Virus record (IMG/VR): IMGVR_UViG_3300025131_011243
Location: 58,592-122,591 of that record
DNA: 64,000 bases
Source of the DNA: a virus
Direction: 5' to 3' (one strand)
Shown here: positions 1 through 9,866 of the stretch, piece after piece
Layout of the letters: the number at the start of each line of letters is the position of its first letter
Position numbering within the stretch: position 1 is the stretch's first letter
Notes under the pieces: generated by a model
The model's input: the letters and a program-made list of their open reading frames with translations, nothing else
Databases searched by the model: none
What the model was told of the DNA's origin: nothing
Program-made: the position numbers and the translations under genes

Positions 1-122
1 GCTACTTGGGCCTGTCCGAGACTGTCAAGCTGAGCCCAGTCACCCTCAGTAAAGTTGGGGTTCGTGGACGGATCAACGGGTACGCTGATCGGGATCACAT
101 GATGCAGTTCGATAAGAGCCAT
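1..122 (-). CDS. Partial CDS, unknown virion-region protein (5' end only)
   Basis: An ATG at 122 is preceded by a purine-rich ribosome binding site (GGAAAGAGA, about 3 nt spacing) and opens a frame running off the left edge. About 40 residues are visible, starting MALIELHHVIPISV. It follows the protease/scaffold-like gene by 18 bp on the same strand. In tailed phages the next gene after the prohead protease is often the major capsid protein or scaffold, but the visible residues are too few for me to recognise a family. Confidence 0.55.
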   Translation of the reverse strand, partial: MALIELHHVIPISVPVDPSTNPNFTEGDWAQLDSLGQAQV

Positions 123-140
123 AATTCTCTTTCCTTCGTT

Positions 141-3100
141 CTATTGGCGGTTATACGCCTGTTTCCATTGAGCGTCGTCGTCGGCTTGCGCCGCAGCCAC
201 ACGCTGTCCGAGCGTGAACAACTGCTGGAGTTGTGAGCTAAGCTCATTAGGCTTGGAAGCCTTATACAACTCGTCGCCAACTTCGCTACTAATTACAGGG
301 GCCTTACCTTCGATTCCCCTCGACGCCGTGTCGAATCCCTTTTGGCTTGCGAACAAAGACTTTTCATAGTCTTTGATCTGAGCAGGTTTGTAAGCCTGAA
401 GCTCTGCTACTTTTTGCTGAAGTTGTTCGGACTGGATAAGTCCAGCCTGAATCATTTTTCCAGCTACTCGATAAGCTTCATTCATACTTGCCTCGGATTC
501 CTGTGCATCGCTACTAGCGATGACGGTGCCTTTGTCTCTAGTTTGTTTCTCAGGGTCGATGTCATTTTCATCTTCATGCCCCAAGAGTTGGTTATCAGCC
601 GGAATTTCCGGATGATCTTCAGGAGAGTCAGGTTTATCGCCCATACTTTCCTGTTCATGTCCCATCATCGAAACATTACCTTCGCCCTTCACTCCTTCGA
701 GTGCTTCTTCGTCGCCGTCGCCTCTTGGCTTACGCTTCGAGCCTTCGGGGATACCGGCCAAGTCCTCATTTTTCTGGACTGGCTGAATATCTTCATCTTC
801 ATCAACGGGCTTAGGAGCTTCGAGTTTCTTATTTTGTGCCTCAAGGATTCTGTTTGCCAAAGCATTCATTCGATCCTTGGGGTTTCCAAATCCGTTCATT
901 GCGGCCAGTTCAGCTTCTTTCTGTAGATCTTCTTCGGATGCAGCCTGTGAAGTACCGGCTCCATCTTCGCCGCCTGTGTAGCGATCATCGCCGCCTGTGT
1001 ATCCCTGTTCCTCTTCATGTCCCATGGATGGGGAACCGACAGGAATTTCGGGCTGAGGCTTATCCTGAGGATTCAGGTCTGAAGGCTCTTGCCCGATAGT
1101 GGCGTTATCTCTTGGGACTTCAGGGTCGTTGGCCTTAGGAGGATCTTCATGCCCGATGGTTCCGGCATCTTCTCCGCCCGTATAAGGCTTAACTTCCTCT
1201 GAGTCTTGTACGTTTTCGTGTTGAATCTGAGTAACTTGAGCTTCTTTATTCTCGCCTTCGATTGCGGCGATGACATCTGAAAGATCCATATTAATCTTTC
1301 CTGTTTGTCCAAAATCTGATCGCATGTTCATGGCTTGAATAAACTCCTGTTCCTGTTCTTGTTCTTCTCCGAACAATCCCGTCTCTGCGGGACGTGCTTC
1401 TTCTTCCATCAAATCATCGTCGCCTTCTTTGAATTCATCGCCTACAGGAACTTCTGGGTTATCTTCTTCAATAACCTCATCTTCGATTCCTTCTTTTTCT
1501 CCAACAACGTCATCAATTACATCTTCAGCGGCATCTTCTACGACGCCATCTGGGTGATGATCTTCTGCTGCGATATCTTCAGGAGATTCGCCAAGAGCCT
1601 CATCGAGACCTCGGTCTACTTCTTCAGTTACGCCAGGTTCAGCCTTCTCAAGTTCTGTGATAAGGTCGATGACCTTTTGAGCAACACCTTCGCCTTCCAT
1701 CATTTCCACACCTTCGCCGCCGACTTCGTCGCCGCCGAATGGATCAACTTCATCATCCAGATCATCGATTCCGCCAACTTCGACTGGGATATCTTCAACT
1801 TCGTCAGTTTCCATCAATCCTGCGAGGTCATCGGCAAATTTATGAACTGGAGAAGCAAGAGCTTCCTTGAGGGAACCGCAACGAGAAACTGCTTCTCTGA
1901 TTGCGTAACCGCTGCGAACCTGATGCTCGACGCACTCTTCGTCGCCGTCTCGTTTGTCCTGCCAGATGCTGGCAAGCTTGACGGCCAATCCATCGGTATA
2001 AACGTCTGCGTTCTTCAACGAACTGCAAACGCAATCGTAAATTGGCTTACCTTCGCAAGGACCACTGAGGGCCAATGCATTTTCGCCAAAACGACGAGCT
2101 AGTTTTTCTCGGCAACTTTCGATTGGAAAAGTACCGGATACTGAGAATGCCTTCTTGTAATCGTCAACAACTGTACCAACCTTACTCGCCAGCTTGTTAA
2201 GGCCGGAGTTCTTGTCGGCTTTAACCTTCATGATGAGATCCGTCTTTTCACGGATGCTCATCTTATCGAAGTCAGCTTCAGCAACATTAAGGGCTTCTAG
2301 ACCCTTGAGCAGTTCTTTGCGTGCTCTGCTGCAAGACGGGCATTCATCGCCAGCGATCTTAGGAACCCAACGCCATTCGGCGTAGGCATTCTTAGGATTC
2401 TTGGCATCAACGGCATACTGAACCATATACTTGGTTCCGGTATCCATGCACATTCTCAAGCCATTTTCAAGCTTAATGGTGTTATTCTTACCTGTGGCAG
2501 GGCTAACGCTGCCAAGTTCGATTTCGCCTTCGGCCAATTTCTGAAGAGCTTCAGGAGTCAGACGAGTTGAGGCAGCGACCGGGATCTGAGGACCTTCGCC
2601 CTCTTCCGGAACCTCAAAGCCTTCGCCTTCGAATCCTTCAGCTTCTTCGGCACCCTTTTCATCAGAGGTAGTACCAGACCATTCCCAAACCTCGACATCG
2701 ATCTTGATCGTACCCTTCGAACCGCAGTTATTGCATTCGAACTTGCCGCTGATAACATCAACGTCTTCCGAACCGCAAACCGGGCAGATGGATCCAGGAG
2801 GCAGTGGGCTAAGGTCGCCTTCAAGACCTTCTTCGCCGCCCAATTCATCCGGAGTAGTGCTCAGGCTTTCGACAGGAGCAGCACCGGCATCAGGAGGCTG
2901 AGGTAGGGAAGCGCCAGCACCAGGTGCTTGTGCGGCTCCGCCTTGTCCACCCATTTCGCCGCCGAACATTTGAGCTTCTTTAGTTCGTTCTGCTCTTGCG
3001 GCGGTCTTGGTTTCGGCGTCGTCAGAAGCTACGGGCATTGCCCCACCGGCTCCGCCTCCGCCAGCGACTCCCGCACCCATCATGGGCTTGGGTTCGCCAA

Positions 3101-6100
3101 GAACATCATCAACAACATCATCGGCAGCGTCTTCGTCGCCAAGGTCGATGTCAGAGCAAGGGCCTTCGTCTTCGCCCATGAATTCAGGACCATCAACACC
3201 ATCGATAGCGAGCGAGCCTGCGGCTCCTTCGGGATCGATTTCGATAGTAATAACCTGAGCTTTCTTGTTACCAAGCTGAGCTTGTGCGAACTTGTTGCAT
3301 GCTTCGATGAACGGAGCCTTGTCGGCAGGATCAGCACCTACTTCTTTGATCGATGCGTAGATGCGAAATCGACCGTCAAGACCTGAGATAGCGTCGTCCA
3401 ACGCAGAAAACTTGTCAGTGATCGGTTCATCTTCATGAACTTCGCTGAGCTTAGTTTTGACAATTGTGTCAACTTCTTTCATGGCTTCCTTGGAACGAAG
3501 AACATGTGATACTGATTCGTAAACGTCTTCGACCTTAAGGCCATGCTGAGCGTTGTCGGCAACGGCGAAGATCATGGCATCGAGACTATCTGGAGTTTCG
3601 ACGCTCTTTGTAGCCATCTTACGGAAGTAAGAAACATTATTGGCTACGGCAATGCGGTCTTCGCCCTTATGAGGAAGTGCGTTAATCAAGGTTAAGTAAG
3701 CGGCCTTTTCTCGCATATCGTCGTTGTCCTGAATCTTGGAAGCGACTCTGGTCAACTCTGCGGGAGTTCGGTTGTACTTAGCGATTGCATCGGAGATAGC
3801 TCCGACAGCGACCTTAACAACGGCTTGAGCATATTCTCTTGAAGCCCAACGCTTGATGCCGTAATCCTGATTACGCAATTGATCTTCGGTAATCGTTTCA
3901 TAGGTTCCGACAAAGCGGTGGCTACTGAGCAGATCTTTAAGCTGAGCTTCGGTAATCCACTCTTCTTGATCTGTAGAAAGTTTAGAAGCAACGGCACGAG
4001 AAAAATCGTTCCATTGCTTTTCAGTGATGACATCTTGCATATCTTTCCAGCGAACAATGTAGCCTTCAGAGACTACGTCAAGCTGGTCTTCGGTAATCGT
4101 TTCATACGTACCTCGACGAGTTTGTGGACTTTCGCTGGTTGTGTCATTGACGGGTTCGTTATCTAGACCGAGTTGTTGATCACTCTCGGTAATACCTTCA
4201 TAGGTATCGCCTGTTCTTGGGTGAAGGTCTAGGTCATTGGCATCTCGTATTTGTTTTTCAGTAATAACTTCGCCTTGCGAAGCGTCGTCATCTGACGGAT
4301 TGCCAATAGATGCTGTTTTTTCCTGATCAGACATTGTTTCTGACTCCTTGGAATTCCTATTTTCTAATACTGTTTGGGCTGCCTTTTCGACATCCTGCCC
4401 AAACAGGCTTTGGATGTCCTCTGATAATTCAGAAAGGTGAGAGACCTTAAGGACCTCCTCACCTTTAGCTTCTGTTACATATGATCCGTCGAAGGTAACG
4501 GAATACCCGTTATCTCCAGAAACTGTTGTTGTTGACATATTCTTGTCTCTTAAGTTAGAAACAGTGTTACGGACCTCTTCGATCCTTCTTGTGACTTTCG
4601 ATGCTGCTTTTATAAATTCCTTCTTTGAATTCAGTAATTCGTTTGACAATTTCGGTTTAGTGATCGTACCGACCCCACCCAAGTCGCCCGTTTCTGACCC
4701 TGGCATAGATGTTGCCACAGGCTCAGGAGGTGCTTGCGGAGGTGCTTCAGGACCCGCTGGATCTATTAAAGCAGGACCTTCGGATTCGCTAACTACATCT
4801 GGAGAAGGTAGTTGTGAATAACCCATTTCGTTTAATTCGTCTACAAGATCTTGAACTTTCTCCATAGCTTCAACCAGGTCAGACACATACGCCATCGAGA
4901 TATGTTCTTTTTGAGACAACATAGAGCGAGTAACTTCTTCCATATTGGTCATTGCATTTTTTAATGCTTCAAGTTCATTAACTCCGGCCTCTTTTTCCAT
5001 AAGTTCAGAGTTTACTTTGACAAAACCCTCATCATTAACATTGGATGCCATCTTGACTACTTGAGCACTAAGTTCGGCAACCTTCTGCTGTACCGAAGGT
5101 TTATGAAGGATGCAATCAACCAAGCAATCATGACAAGCTGGATTAACAACGAACGAATCCTCAATGAACTTGAGTCCGAAGTTATGCTCAAATGCTTGTT
5201 GAGCCTGGTGAACCAGAGTTTTCTTATCGCCCTTTTCTGTTCCGCAAAGAGGGCAACTATCAGTTGGCTTATTGTTACTCTGGTGATATTCGCACTTGTA
5301 GTTACCGCTGAGTTTACGATTCTTCTTCTCTCGAATATGCGAGCAATAGTCTTCTGCTGTATGAGCATGGTTGTGGCATACTGAGCAGCAGCTATAATCC
5401 ACTGCGCAGTTGTGTACAGCAACTCCCTCAACGATAAACGAATTGTCCTCGGCCACTTCTAGGTTAAAAACTGGCTGATCATTGGCTATGGTTTCTATTG
5501 CTTTTACAGGCATCACCATAAAGTTATCAGCATGCCTAAACCATGACTGCCTATAATTGCCCTCCACCACTTTTTGGTCACATGTATATCCATTGAGCTT
5601 TTGAGACTCATTAGAACCTATGGATATGTGATATGATGTTCTGCGATTACTCGTTTCTTTTACATAAAGCGATGAATATATACCCAGTCTGGCAAGAACG
5701 AACCTTAATTGATGAGCCAGTTTTTCAGAACATGTCGATGCTGACAAATTGTCATATTGTTTCCCGATTCTCCAGTGGGTTATTCTCCTGCGGCACCCAT
5801 CTCCTGCAAAATATGCTCCCAACAAATGAGCTTGAACCTCTTTATCCCAATACAGAATAGAACCAGACAGTTCCTTGCCATAAGAATATTCTCCACAATT
5901 CATCATAAACCAAGCAGCAACATCTTTATCATGGAATTTGACTGTTATCGTATTTTTATTTGGTCTTTCGTAAATCTTGGCCGATTTTCCGGTATTAGAG
6001 AATTCCTCGTCCAGAAGATTCGATACTTCCTGTGCTAATGTTTTTTCTTCCAATCCGAATGTAAGTTCTACACCAGTCTTAGACCCTTTGTATTTAACAT

Positions 6101-7061
6101 AACTACCTTCGGCCAAGAAATACCCAATAAGGCGAGACTTGTTTACAGAAGCGTGTCGATGAGGAACAACCCTATTCGATACTGGAAAGCACAGCATATC
6201 GTCAGAAGTAAGATCTTCAGCCTTTTTCCACTCGAACTCAAAATCTGATTCTTTTTCTACTAATGCTGTAGCATATGATTCGGTCTGATACGCCCCACCT
6301 TTTTGACGTTTTTGAAATCTACCATACCCCTTAGGAACCTGAATGGGATCTTCAGTTACCCAGCATTTATCTTGTGTTTTTAAGGTCAAAAATGGATGTT
6401 CTTTTGTAACCTTGATATCAACAGGGTTGTTTTCGACACTTACTTTAAGTATGTCTTCATTCTCTTTGTCTAAGTGCCGTTGAACATTGATTACTTCTCG
6501 TATCTCTCCAGTATGGGAAATAACGAAATCACCAGCTTGCATTTCCGATATGGGGCGATAAGTTCCATCATTCATCAATACTCTCATATCGGGAGTAAAG
6601 CAGCCCATCGAAGAGCCATTGATATAGCCTTCTTCGATACCTCTGGCTAAGCGTGGATAGGCCAATTTGTCTATGCGGGATATAATGAAGATGCCATCTT
6701 TTTCAGTGTCATACCAAGCGTGAACGCATTCTCCCTTGGCTTTTTCGATGTCGTCATTCTGATGATTTGTGAACATCGGAACGCCGATAAATGTTTGATA
6801 AGACTTCTTCAATTCGGCAGTTGAAAAGAAGTCTCCATTATCATTGATTTCATTCGCCTTGATCGCAAAGATCTTGACGAACAGGTGATCTGGATGTTTT
6901 GCGATTGCCTCTTTAAGAGAGAACCCGCCCAGTTCTTGGTCCTTCTGGACGGAGGCAAACTTAACATTACTCATGTTGAAGATTTCCCAGCCTTCGGGTT
7001 TATTGAGAGCTTGGATATCTACTTTGGTATTTTCAGTTGTCGCCGTTTTATAAAAGGCCAT
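141..7061 (-). CDS. Prohead protease/scaffold-like giant protein with an intein
   Basis: A 2306-aa protein. Residues 60-153 plus the Cys/His-rich stretch after the intein (SMG|C then CSVCHNHA and a second CPLCG cluster) resemble the N-terminal part of prohead-protease-like proteins of large phages; this is recognition by eye. Residues 154-551 are an intein listed separately. After the ligated extein come low-complexity acidic regions, six copies of an 'ITExQ' repeat (about residues 930-1068), a zinc ribbon (CPVCG...CNNCG, about residue 1430) and a very acidic C-terminus with repeated 'GHE' motifs. Low complexity and position beside the portal fit an inner-capsid scaffold matured by proteolysis. 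The length is far beyond a normal protease, so scaffold and protease may be fused. Catalytic residues were not assigned. Confidence 0.6.
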   Translation of the reverse strand: MAFYKTATTENTKVDIQALNKPEGWEIFNMSNVKFASVQKDQELGGFSLKEAIAKHPDHLFVKIFAIKANEINDNGDFFSTAELKKSYQTFIGVPMFTNHQNDDIEKAKGECVHAWYDTEKDGIFIISRIDKLAYPRLARGIEEGYINGSSMGCFTPDMRVLMNDGTYRPISEMQAGDFVISHTGEIREVINVQRHLDKENEDILKVSVENNPVDIKVTKEHPFLTLKTQDKCWVTEDPIQVPKGYGRFQKRQKGGAYQTESYATALVEKESDFEFEWKKAEDLTSDDMLCFPVSNRVVPHRHASVNKSRLIGYFLAEGSYVKYKGSKTGVELTFGLEEKTLAQEVSNLLDEEFSNTGKSAKIYERPNKNTITVKFHDKDVAAWFMMNCGEYSYGKELSGSILYWDKEVQAHLLGAYFAGDGCRRRITHWRIGKQYDNLSASTCSEKLAHQLRFVLARLGIYSSLYVKETSNRRTSYHISIGSNESQKLNGYTCDQKVVEGNYRQSWFRHADNFMVMPVKAIETIANDQPVFNLEVAEDNSFIVEGVAVHNCAVDYSCCSVCHNHAHTAEDYCSHIREKKNRKLSGNYKCEYHQSNNKPTDSCPLCGTEKGDKKTLVHQAQQAFEHNFGLKFIEDSFVVNPACHDCLVDCILHKPSVQQKVAELSAQVVKMASNVNDEGFVKVNSELMEKEAGVNELEALKNAMTNMEEVTRSMLSQKEHISMAYVSDLVEAMEKVQDLVDELNEMGYSQLPSPDVVSESEGPALIDPAGPEAPPQAPPEPVATSMPGSETGDLGGVGTITKPKLSNELLNSKKEFIKAASKVTRRIEEVRNTVSNLRDKNMSTTTVSGDNGYSVTFDGSYVTEAKGEEVLKVSHLSELSEDIQSLFGQDVEKAAQTVLENRNSKESETMSDQEKTASIGNPSDDDASQGEVITEKQIRDANDLDLHPRTGDTYEGITESDQQLGLDNEPVNDTTSESPQTRRGTYETITEDQLDVVSEGYIVRWKDMQDVITEKQWNDFSRAVASKLSTDQEEWITEAQLKDLLSSHRFVGTYETITEDQLRNQDYGIKRWASREYAQAVVKVAVGAISDAIAKYNRTPAELTRVASKIQDNDDMREKAAYLTLINALPHKGEDRIAVANNVSYFRKMATKSVETPDSLDAMIFAVADNAQHGLKVEDVYESVSHVLRSKEAMKEVDTIVKTKLSEVHEDEPITDKFSALDDAISGLDGRFRIYASIKEVGADPADKAPFIEACNKFAQAQLGNKKAQVITIEIDPEGAAGSLAIDGVDGPEFMGEDEGPCSDIDLGDEDAADDVVDDVLGEPKPMMGAGVAGGGGAGGAMPVASDDAETKTAARAERTKEAQMFGGEMGGQGGAAQAPGAGASLPQPPDAGAAPVESLSTTPDELGGEEGLEGDLSPLPPGSICPVCGSEDVDVISGKFECNNCGSKGTIKIDVEVWEWSGTTSDEKGAEEAEGFEGEGFEVPEEGEGPQIPVAASTRLTPEALQKLAEGEIELGSVSPATGKNNTIKLENGLRMCMDTGTKYMVQYAVDAKNPKNAYAEWRWVPKIAGDECPSCSRARKELLKGLEALNVAEADFDKMSIREKTDLIMKVKADKNSGLNKLASKVGTVVDDYKKAFSVSGTFPIESCREKLARRFGENALALSGPCEGKPIYDCVCSSLKNADVYTDGLAVKLASIWQDKRDGDEECVEHQVRSGYAIREAVSRCGSLKEALASPVHKFADDLAGLMETDEVEDIPVEVGGIDDLDDEVDPFGGDEVGGEGVEMMEGEGVAQKVIDLITELEKAEPGVTEEVDRGLDEALGESPEDIAAEDHHPDGVVEDAAEDVIDDVVGEKEGIEDEVIEEDNPEVPVGDEFKEGDDDLMEEEARPAETGLFGEEQEQEQEFIQAMNMRSDFGQTGKINMDLSDVIAAIEGENKEAQVTQIQHENVQDSEEVKPYTGGEDAGTIGHEDPPKANDPEVPRDNATIGQEPSDLNPQDKPQPEIPVGSPSMGHEEEQGYTGGDDRYTGGEDGAGTSQAASEEDLQKEAELAAMNGFGNPKDRMNALANRILEAQNKKLEAPKPVDEDEDIQPVQKNEDLAGIPEGSKRKPRGDGDEEALEGVKGEGNVSMMGHEQESMGDKPDSPEDHPEIPADNQLLGHEDENDIDPEKQTRDKGTVIASSDAQESEASMNEAYRVAGKMIQAGLIQSEQLQQKVAELQAYKPAQIKDYEKSLFASQKGFDTASRGIEGKAPVISSEVGDELYKASKPNELSSQLQQLFTLGQRVAAAQADDDAQWKQAYNRQ
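3858..4275 (-). repeat. ITExQ protein repeats inside the scaffold-like gene
   Basis: The translation holds six spaced copies of a motif of the form (V/T/W)ITE-x-Q(I/L/W). Three have the longer form TYE-x-ITE. A related copy (TYEETTEASM) occurs in the 312-aa protein at 20972-21910. Acidic (I/L)xE motifs recall the (L/I)xE cleavage sites used by T4 prohead protease. Whether these are cleavage sites or binding motifs is inference. Confidence 0.6.
5409..6602 (-). other. Intein (398 aa) in the protease/scaffold-like protein
   Basis: Cys154 starts a splicing block (CFTPDMRVLMNDGTY...) and the domain ends at His550-Asn551, followed by Cys552 of the extein. The block B-like TKEHPFLTL is present. Two LAGLIDADG-type motifs (LIGYFLAEGSYV near residue 311 and LLGAYFAGDGC near residue 413) indicate a homing endonuclease. 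The insertion lies in the 'SSMG|CAVDYS' extein motif, next to conserved cysteines, which is typical of inteins targeting conserved sites. All canonical splice-junction residues are present, so it should be active. Confidence 0.93.
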
Positions 7062-7149
7062 ATGGTTTTCCTATTCCATGCGGTACGGATACATACTCTC
7101 CTAGAAGAATGTTCAACAATGCTTTTCAATTATCCTGCAAAGAGTTACA

Positions 7150-7566
7150 TCAACCACGAACGTGGCGAGGGATTTCAACGTTTTCTAAATCTGTGACTGA
7201 AAAATTGGGCTGCCCCTTGGGGAACGGGATGGCCCATTTAGTGGAAGCATGAGACAATGCCGCCGTCAACGTGCTGAAATATTCTCCATAGGGAGCGTAA
7301 ATTTCAACCTTCTTATCTTTAGGATACCGCTTAATACCAGCGAAAAATCTCTTTTTCAACTCTTTCGTACGAGCAGGGCCAACAACCACAAAATAATCAC
7401 CATCAGAAGTATAATCATGACCTTCCCAACGGCGATAAGCCCCTGGCAACTGCTTGTCAAAACGGTTCTTCAACTTGACTGAACGTTCGTGATAATACTC
7501 TTTCCAGTTAATACCACGGTCTTTAATGCGTCGAGGACCGGCCTGTTTAGACAAGTTGAAAACCAT
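7150..7566 (-). CDS. Hypothetical protein with N-terminal FNL tag
   Basis: A 138-aa basic protein with no family I recognise. It starts MVFNLSKQA, the same N-terminal signature as two other proteins in this morphogenesis block (starts MTFNLKKHA and MSQTFNLNQ). The body is rich in aromatic and basic residues (KEYYHERSVKLKNRF, EIYAPYGEYF) and looks like a compact folded domain. It lies between the portal and protease-like genes, with 8 bp to the portal stop, so it is probably a virion or assembly protein. The start at 7566 is supported by the shared N-terminal signature. Confidence 0.7.
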   Translation of the reverse strand: MVFNLSKQAGPRRIKDRGINWKEYYHERSVKLKNRFDKQLPGAYRRWEGHDYTSDGDYFVVVGPARTKELKKRFFAGIKRYPKDKKVEIYAPYGEYFSTLTAALSHASTKWAIPFPKGQPNFSVTDLENVEIPRHVRG

Positions 7567-7574
7567 ATCAGTTC

Positions 7575-9848
7575 CTATTCAGTATCAAAAAATACAACTT
7601 CGCCTAAACCATCTGGCATAGGCAGATAAGTAATGTTCAATCTATTCATGTCAATTTCCTCGAAAAAGTCTTCCGTCGATGAAACCTTGATGAACGGATT
7701 GTCAGATTCTGCCGCCTTGCGATATCTTTGCTTATGCTCTTCAGCCGCTTCGACGACATTCTCATAGACAATGTCCTGAATCATGTTTGCCTTATCCGTA
7801 ATTGCATCTTCTCTGAACCTTAAGATACGCCATCCTGCCCCAGCTAACTTGTTGTCCCTCTCATCATCTCTTTGCTTCATCTCTGCATTCTCATGCCACA
7901 TCTGTCCGTCAGCTTCAACACCAACGCCAACTTGAGGATAAGCAAAGTCAATAAGGAATGGCTGCTGTTCTCCCGGAAGAGCTACCTTGTATTGGGCAAA
8001 CAACCCGTAAGGTATGGGTGAAGACTGAAGCATCTTCATCATCTTTCGTTCCAATGATGTTAACTTAACAAGCTGAACTTGCGGAGACTGTTGCTCGTCT
8101 CCGGGCGCAGTACCTTTGCCTCTCTTGGAGATAAACGGAGGCTGACCACCAGCGGCTGCTCCCATGCCTCCGCCCATTCCTCCACCTGGGGCTCCGCCCA
8201 TGCCCATGTCGCCACCGGGGGCTCCGCCCATGCCCCCCATACCCATGTCTCCGCCCATGGCTCCCATATCTCCCGGAGGAGGGCCTCCGAAGCCGCTCAT
8301 GCCTCCCATGCCTCCGCCCATGCCCATATCGCCCATACCACCTTGGCCCATAAGCCCGGCAGCACCTTGAACGACTTGTTCTTCTCTTATTCGCTGAATT
8401 TCTGTGTCGTAATCAAGATTCATTTCCTCAAGAATAGACTGAGCACTAACCATGCCCTTGTCATATCCCTGCATCATGATCTGAACCTTGTTGCTGTTGT
8501 CTCGAAGGTTGAGGTCATTCCATTTGATGGTTGGATACAGGAAGACGGGTCTTCCCATCATGTTGGATTCTTCTTCATCAATGAAACCTTGCATCATAGC
8601 AATAGGCAAAAACAGATGTTTATGTACCCATTCCGCCAATTGATCTCGCCATGAATCCAAACGACTGATCAAGATTTCAACACCAACTGCTGCACTATTG
8701 TATCCAGGTGCTTCGCCGTTCAGAATTGCTTGGTTAAGCATCAAACCGTCGAGTATCTCTTTGCCGATTTGTTCCAGTTCAGTCGTGATGTTATGAATCT
8801 TGCCCGTTGCTCCGTACCATTCATAATCAAATGCATGGTGAGTAACAAGCGTTAAGTTCGGATCATTAGCAATCGTTGCCAATTGGTTCTGGATGTCAGC
8901 AATATCATCATCGGTTGCTGGACGATCTTTTTCACCAACCTTAACGACACGAATAGGCAGGATCATTCTTTCAGCCACGATCCAATTCGCCGTCATTAGT
9001 TTTGTTTTATAGGCAAGAATCGTAAACAAACGACGAAGAATAGAAGTTCCAAACGTACCATATGGACTTGCGTTAAGTCTTATATGACTAACGCTACGAT
9101 TAGACAATTGGATCGGATGACCCATCTGAATCAAGTCAATGATATGAGGTGGAATCTTTTCGAAAACTTCGGCTGGCCAACGTCTACTAATAACTGACTT
9201 CAGTTCTTCGTCGGGAACCAAACTGATTGTCGGATCGTTGCCAAGAACTGCGCCTTGAGCATCGATGTAATCAGGGTTGAGAATTACGACTCGATTGAAT
9301 GTGCCATCTGGATGGTTGCATTGGTCGTTAGTATCAGTATCGATGCCGCCGCCATGACATTTTGGACATGTGATTTCCAAGAATGGAAATACATCTCCAA
9401 GCAAAAAGTATTCATGAGCGATGTATCTAAGAATCTGCGACAGGTTAATGTCTTTGACGAATTGTTCGTAATATTTGAGGATGCGTCGGTTTTTACATTC
9501 AAGAGTGAACCCATTGAGTGGGAACTGGGCGTAGAAATCTACGCCTGCTGCAACTTTTGGTTCGTTCTCATAATAAAACCTTGCCCATTGATAAATTTCA
9601 CGACGCTTGGATGCAATTTGCCAGTTCTGGGGAGTATGCAGCGGCGAGAAAAACATTGGCTGCGTCATGATGACGTTCGACCCTGCTCCTAAAAGCTGAG
9701 CCGTCTTACTGAATGTATGTGAAATGGCGGTACTTTTGCCGAAAGAGCTACCGCTACCATCTGAGGAAGGAACGATACCTCCAGAGGCTATAGCCTTCAA
9801 ACGTCGGATCTGTTCCGACCCATCTCCACTTGTGAAGCGCAATACCAT
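7575..9848 (-). CDS. Portal protein with C-terminal DUF559-like nuclease domain
   Basis: A 757-aa protein. Residues 1-480 look like a portal: an amphipathic region about fuelling the ring, a Cys/His insertion (CPKCHGGG...CNHP), and motifs such as GILDGLMLNQAIL-type packing and IMMQGYDKGMVSAQSIL near the end, as in T4-like portals of large phages. Residues about 500-580 are a Gly/Met/Pro-rich linker. Residues about 590-700 match the DUF559/Vsr-like endonuclease fold: FLIDFAYP (D634), VGVEADGQMWH (E645, D647), then a D..R...L...GW.ILRFRE ending. A nuclease domain on a portal is unusual. It could act on DNA at the packaging vertex or be a structural relic. The portal assignment also rests on its position five to six genes from the terminase. 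Confidence 0.8.
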   Translation of the reverse strand: MVLRFTSGDGSEQIRRLKAIASGGIVPSSDGSGSSFGKSTAISHTFSKTAQLLGAGSNVIMTQPMFFSPLHTPQNWQIASKRREIYQWARFYYENEPKVAAGVDFYAQFPLNGFTLECKNRRILKYYEQFVKDINLSQILRYIAHEYFLLGDVFPFLEITCPKCHGGGIDTDTNDQCNHPDGTFNRVVILNPDYIDAQGAVLGNDPTISLVPDEELKSVISRRWPAEVFEKIPPHIIDLIQMGHPIQLSNRSVSHIRLNASPYGTFGTSILRRLFTILAYKTKLMTANWIVAERMILPIRVVKVGEKDRPATDDDIADIQNQLATIANDPNLTLVTHHAFDYEWYGATGKIHNITTELEQIGKEILDGLMLNQAILNGEAPGYNSAAVGVEILISRLDSWRDQLAEWVHKHLFLPIAMMQGFIDEEESNMMGRPVFLYPTIKWNDLNLRDNSNKVQIMMQGYDKGMVSAQSILEEMNLDYDTEIQRIREEQVVQGAAGLMGQGGMGDMGMGGGMGGMSGFGGPPPGDMGAMGGDMGMGGMGGAPGGDMGMGGAPGGGMGGGMGAAAGGQPPFISKRGKGTAPGDEQQSPQVQLVKLTSLERKMMKMLQSSPIPYGLFAQYKVALPGEQQPFLIDFAYPQVGVGVEADGQMWHENAEMKQRDDERDNKLAGAGWRILRFREDAITDKANMIQDIVYENVVEAAEEHKQRYRKAAESDNPFIKVSSTEDFFEEIDMNRLNITYLPMPDGLGEVVFFDTE

Positions 9849-9866
9849 AAGTCAATCAATCTCCTA

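Noticed and set aside
1335-2102. 255-codon plus-strand open frame and several others opposite the 2306-aa gene
   Set aside because: Phe/Ser-rich translations typical of the complement of acidic Glu/Asp-rich coding sequence; no SD or family.
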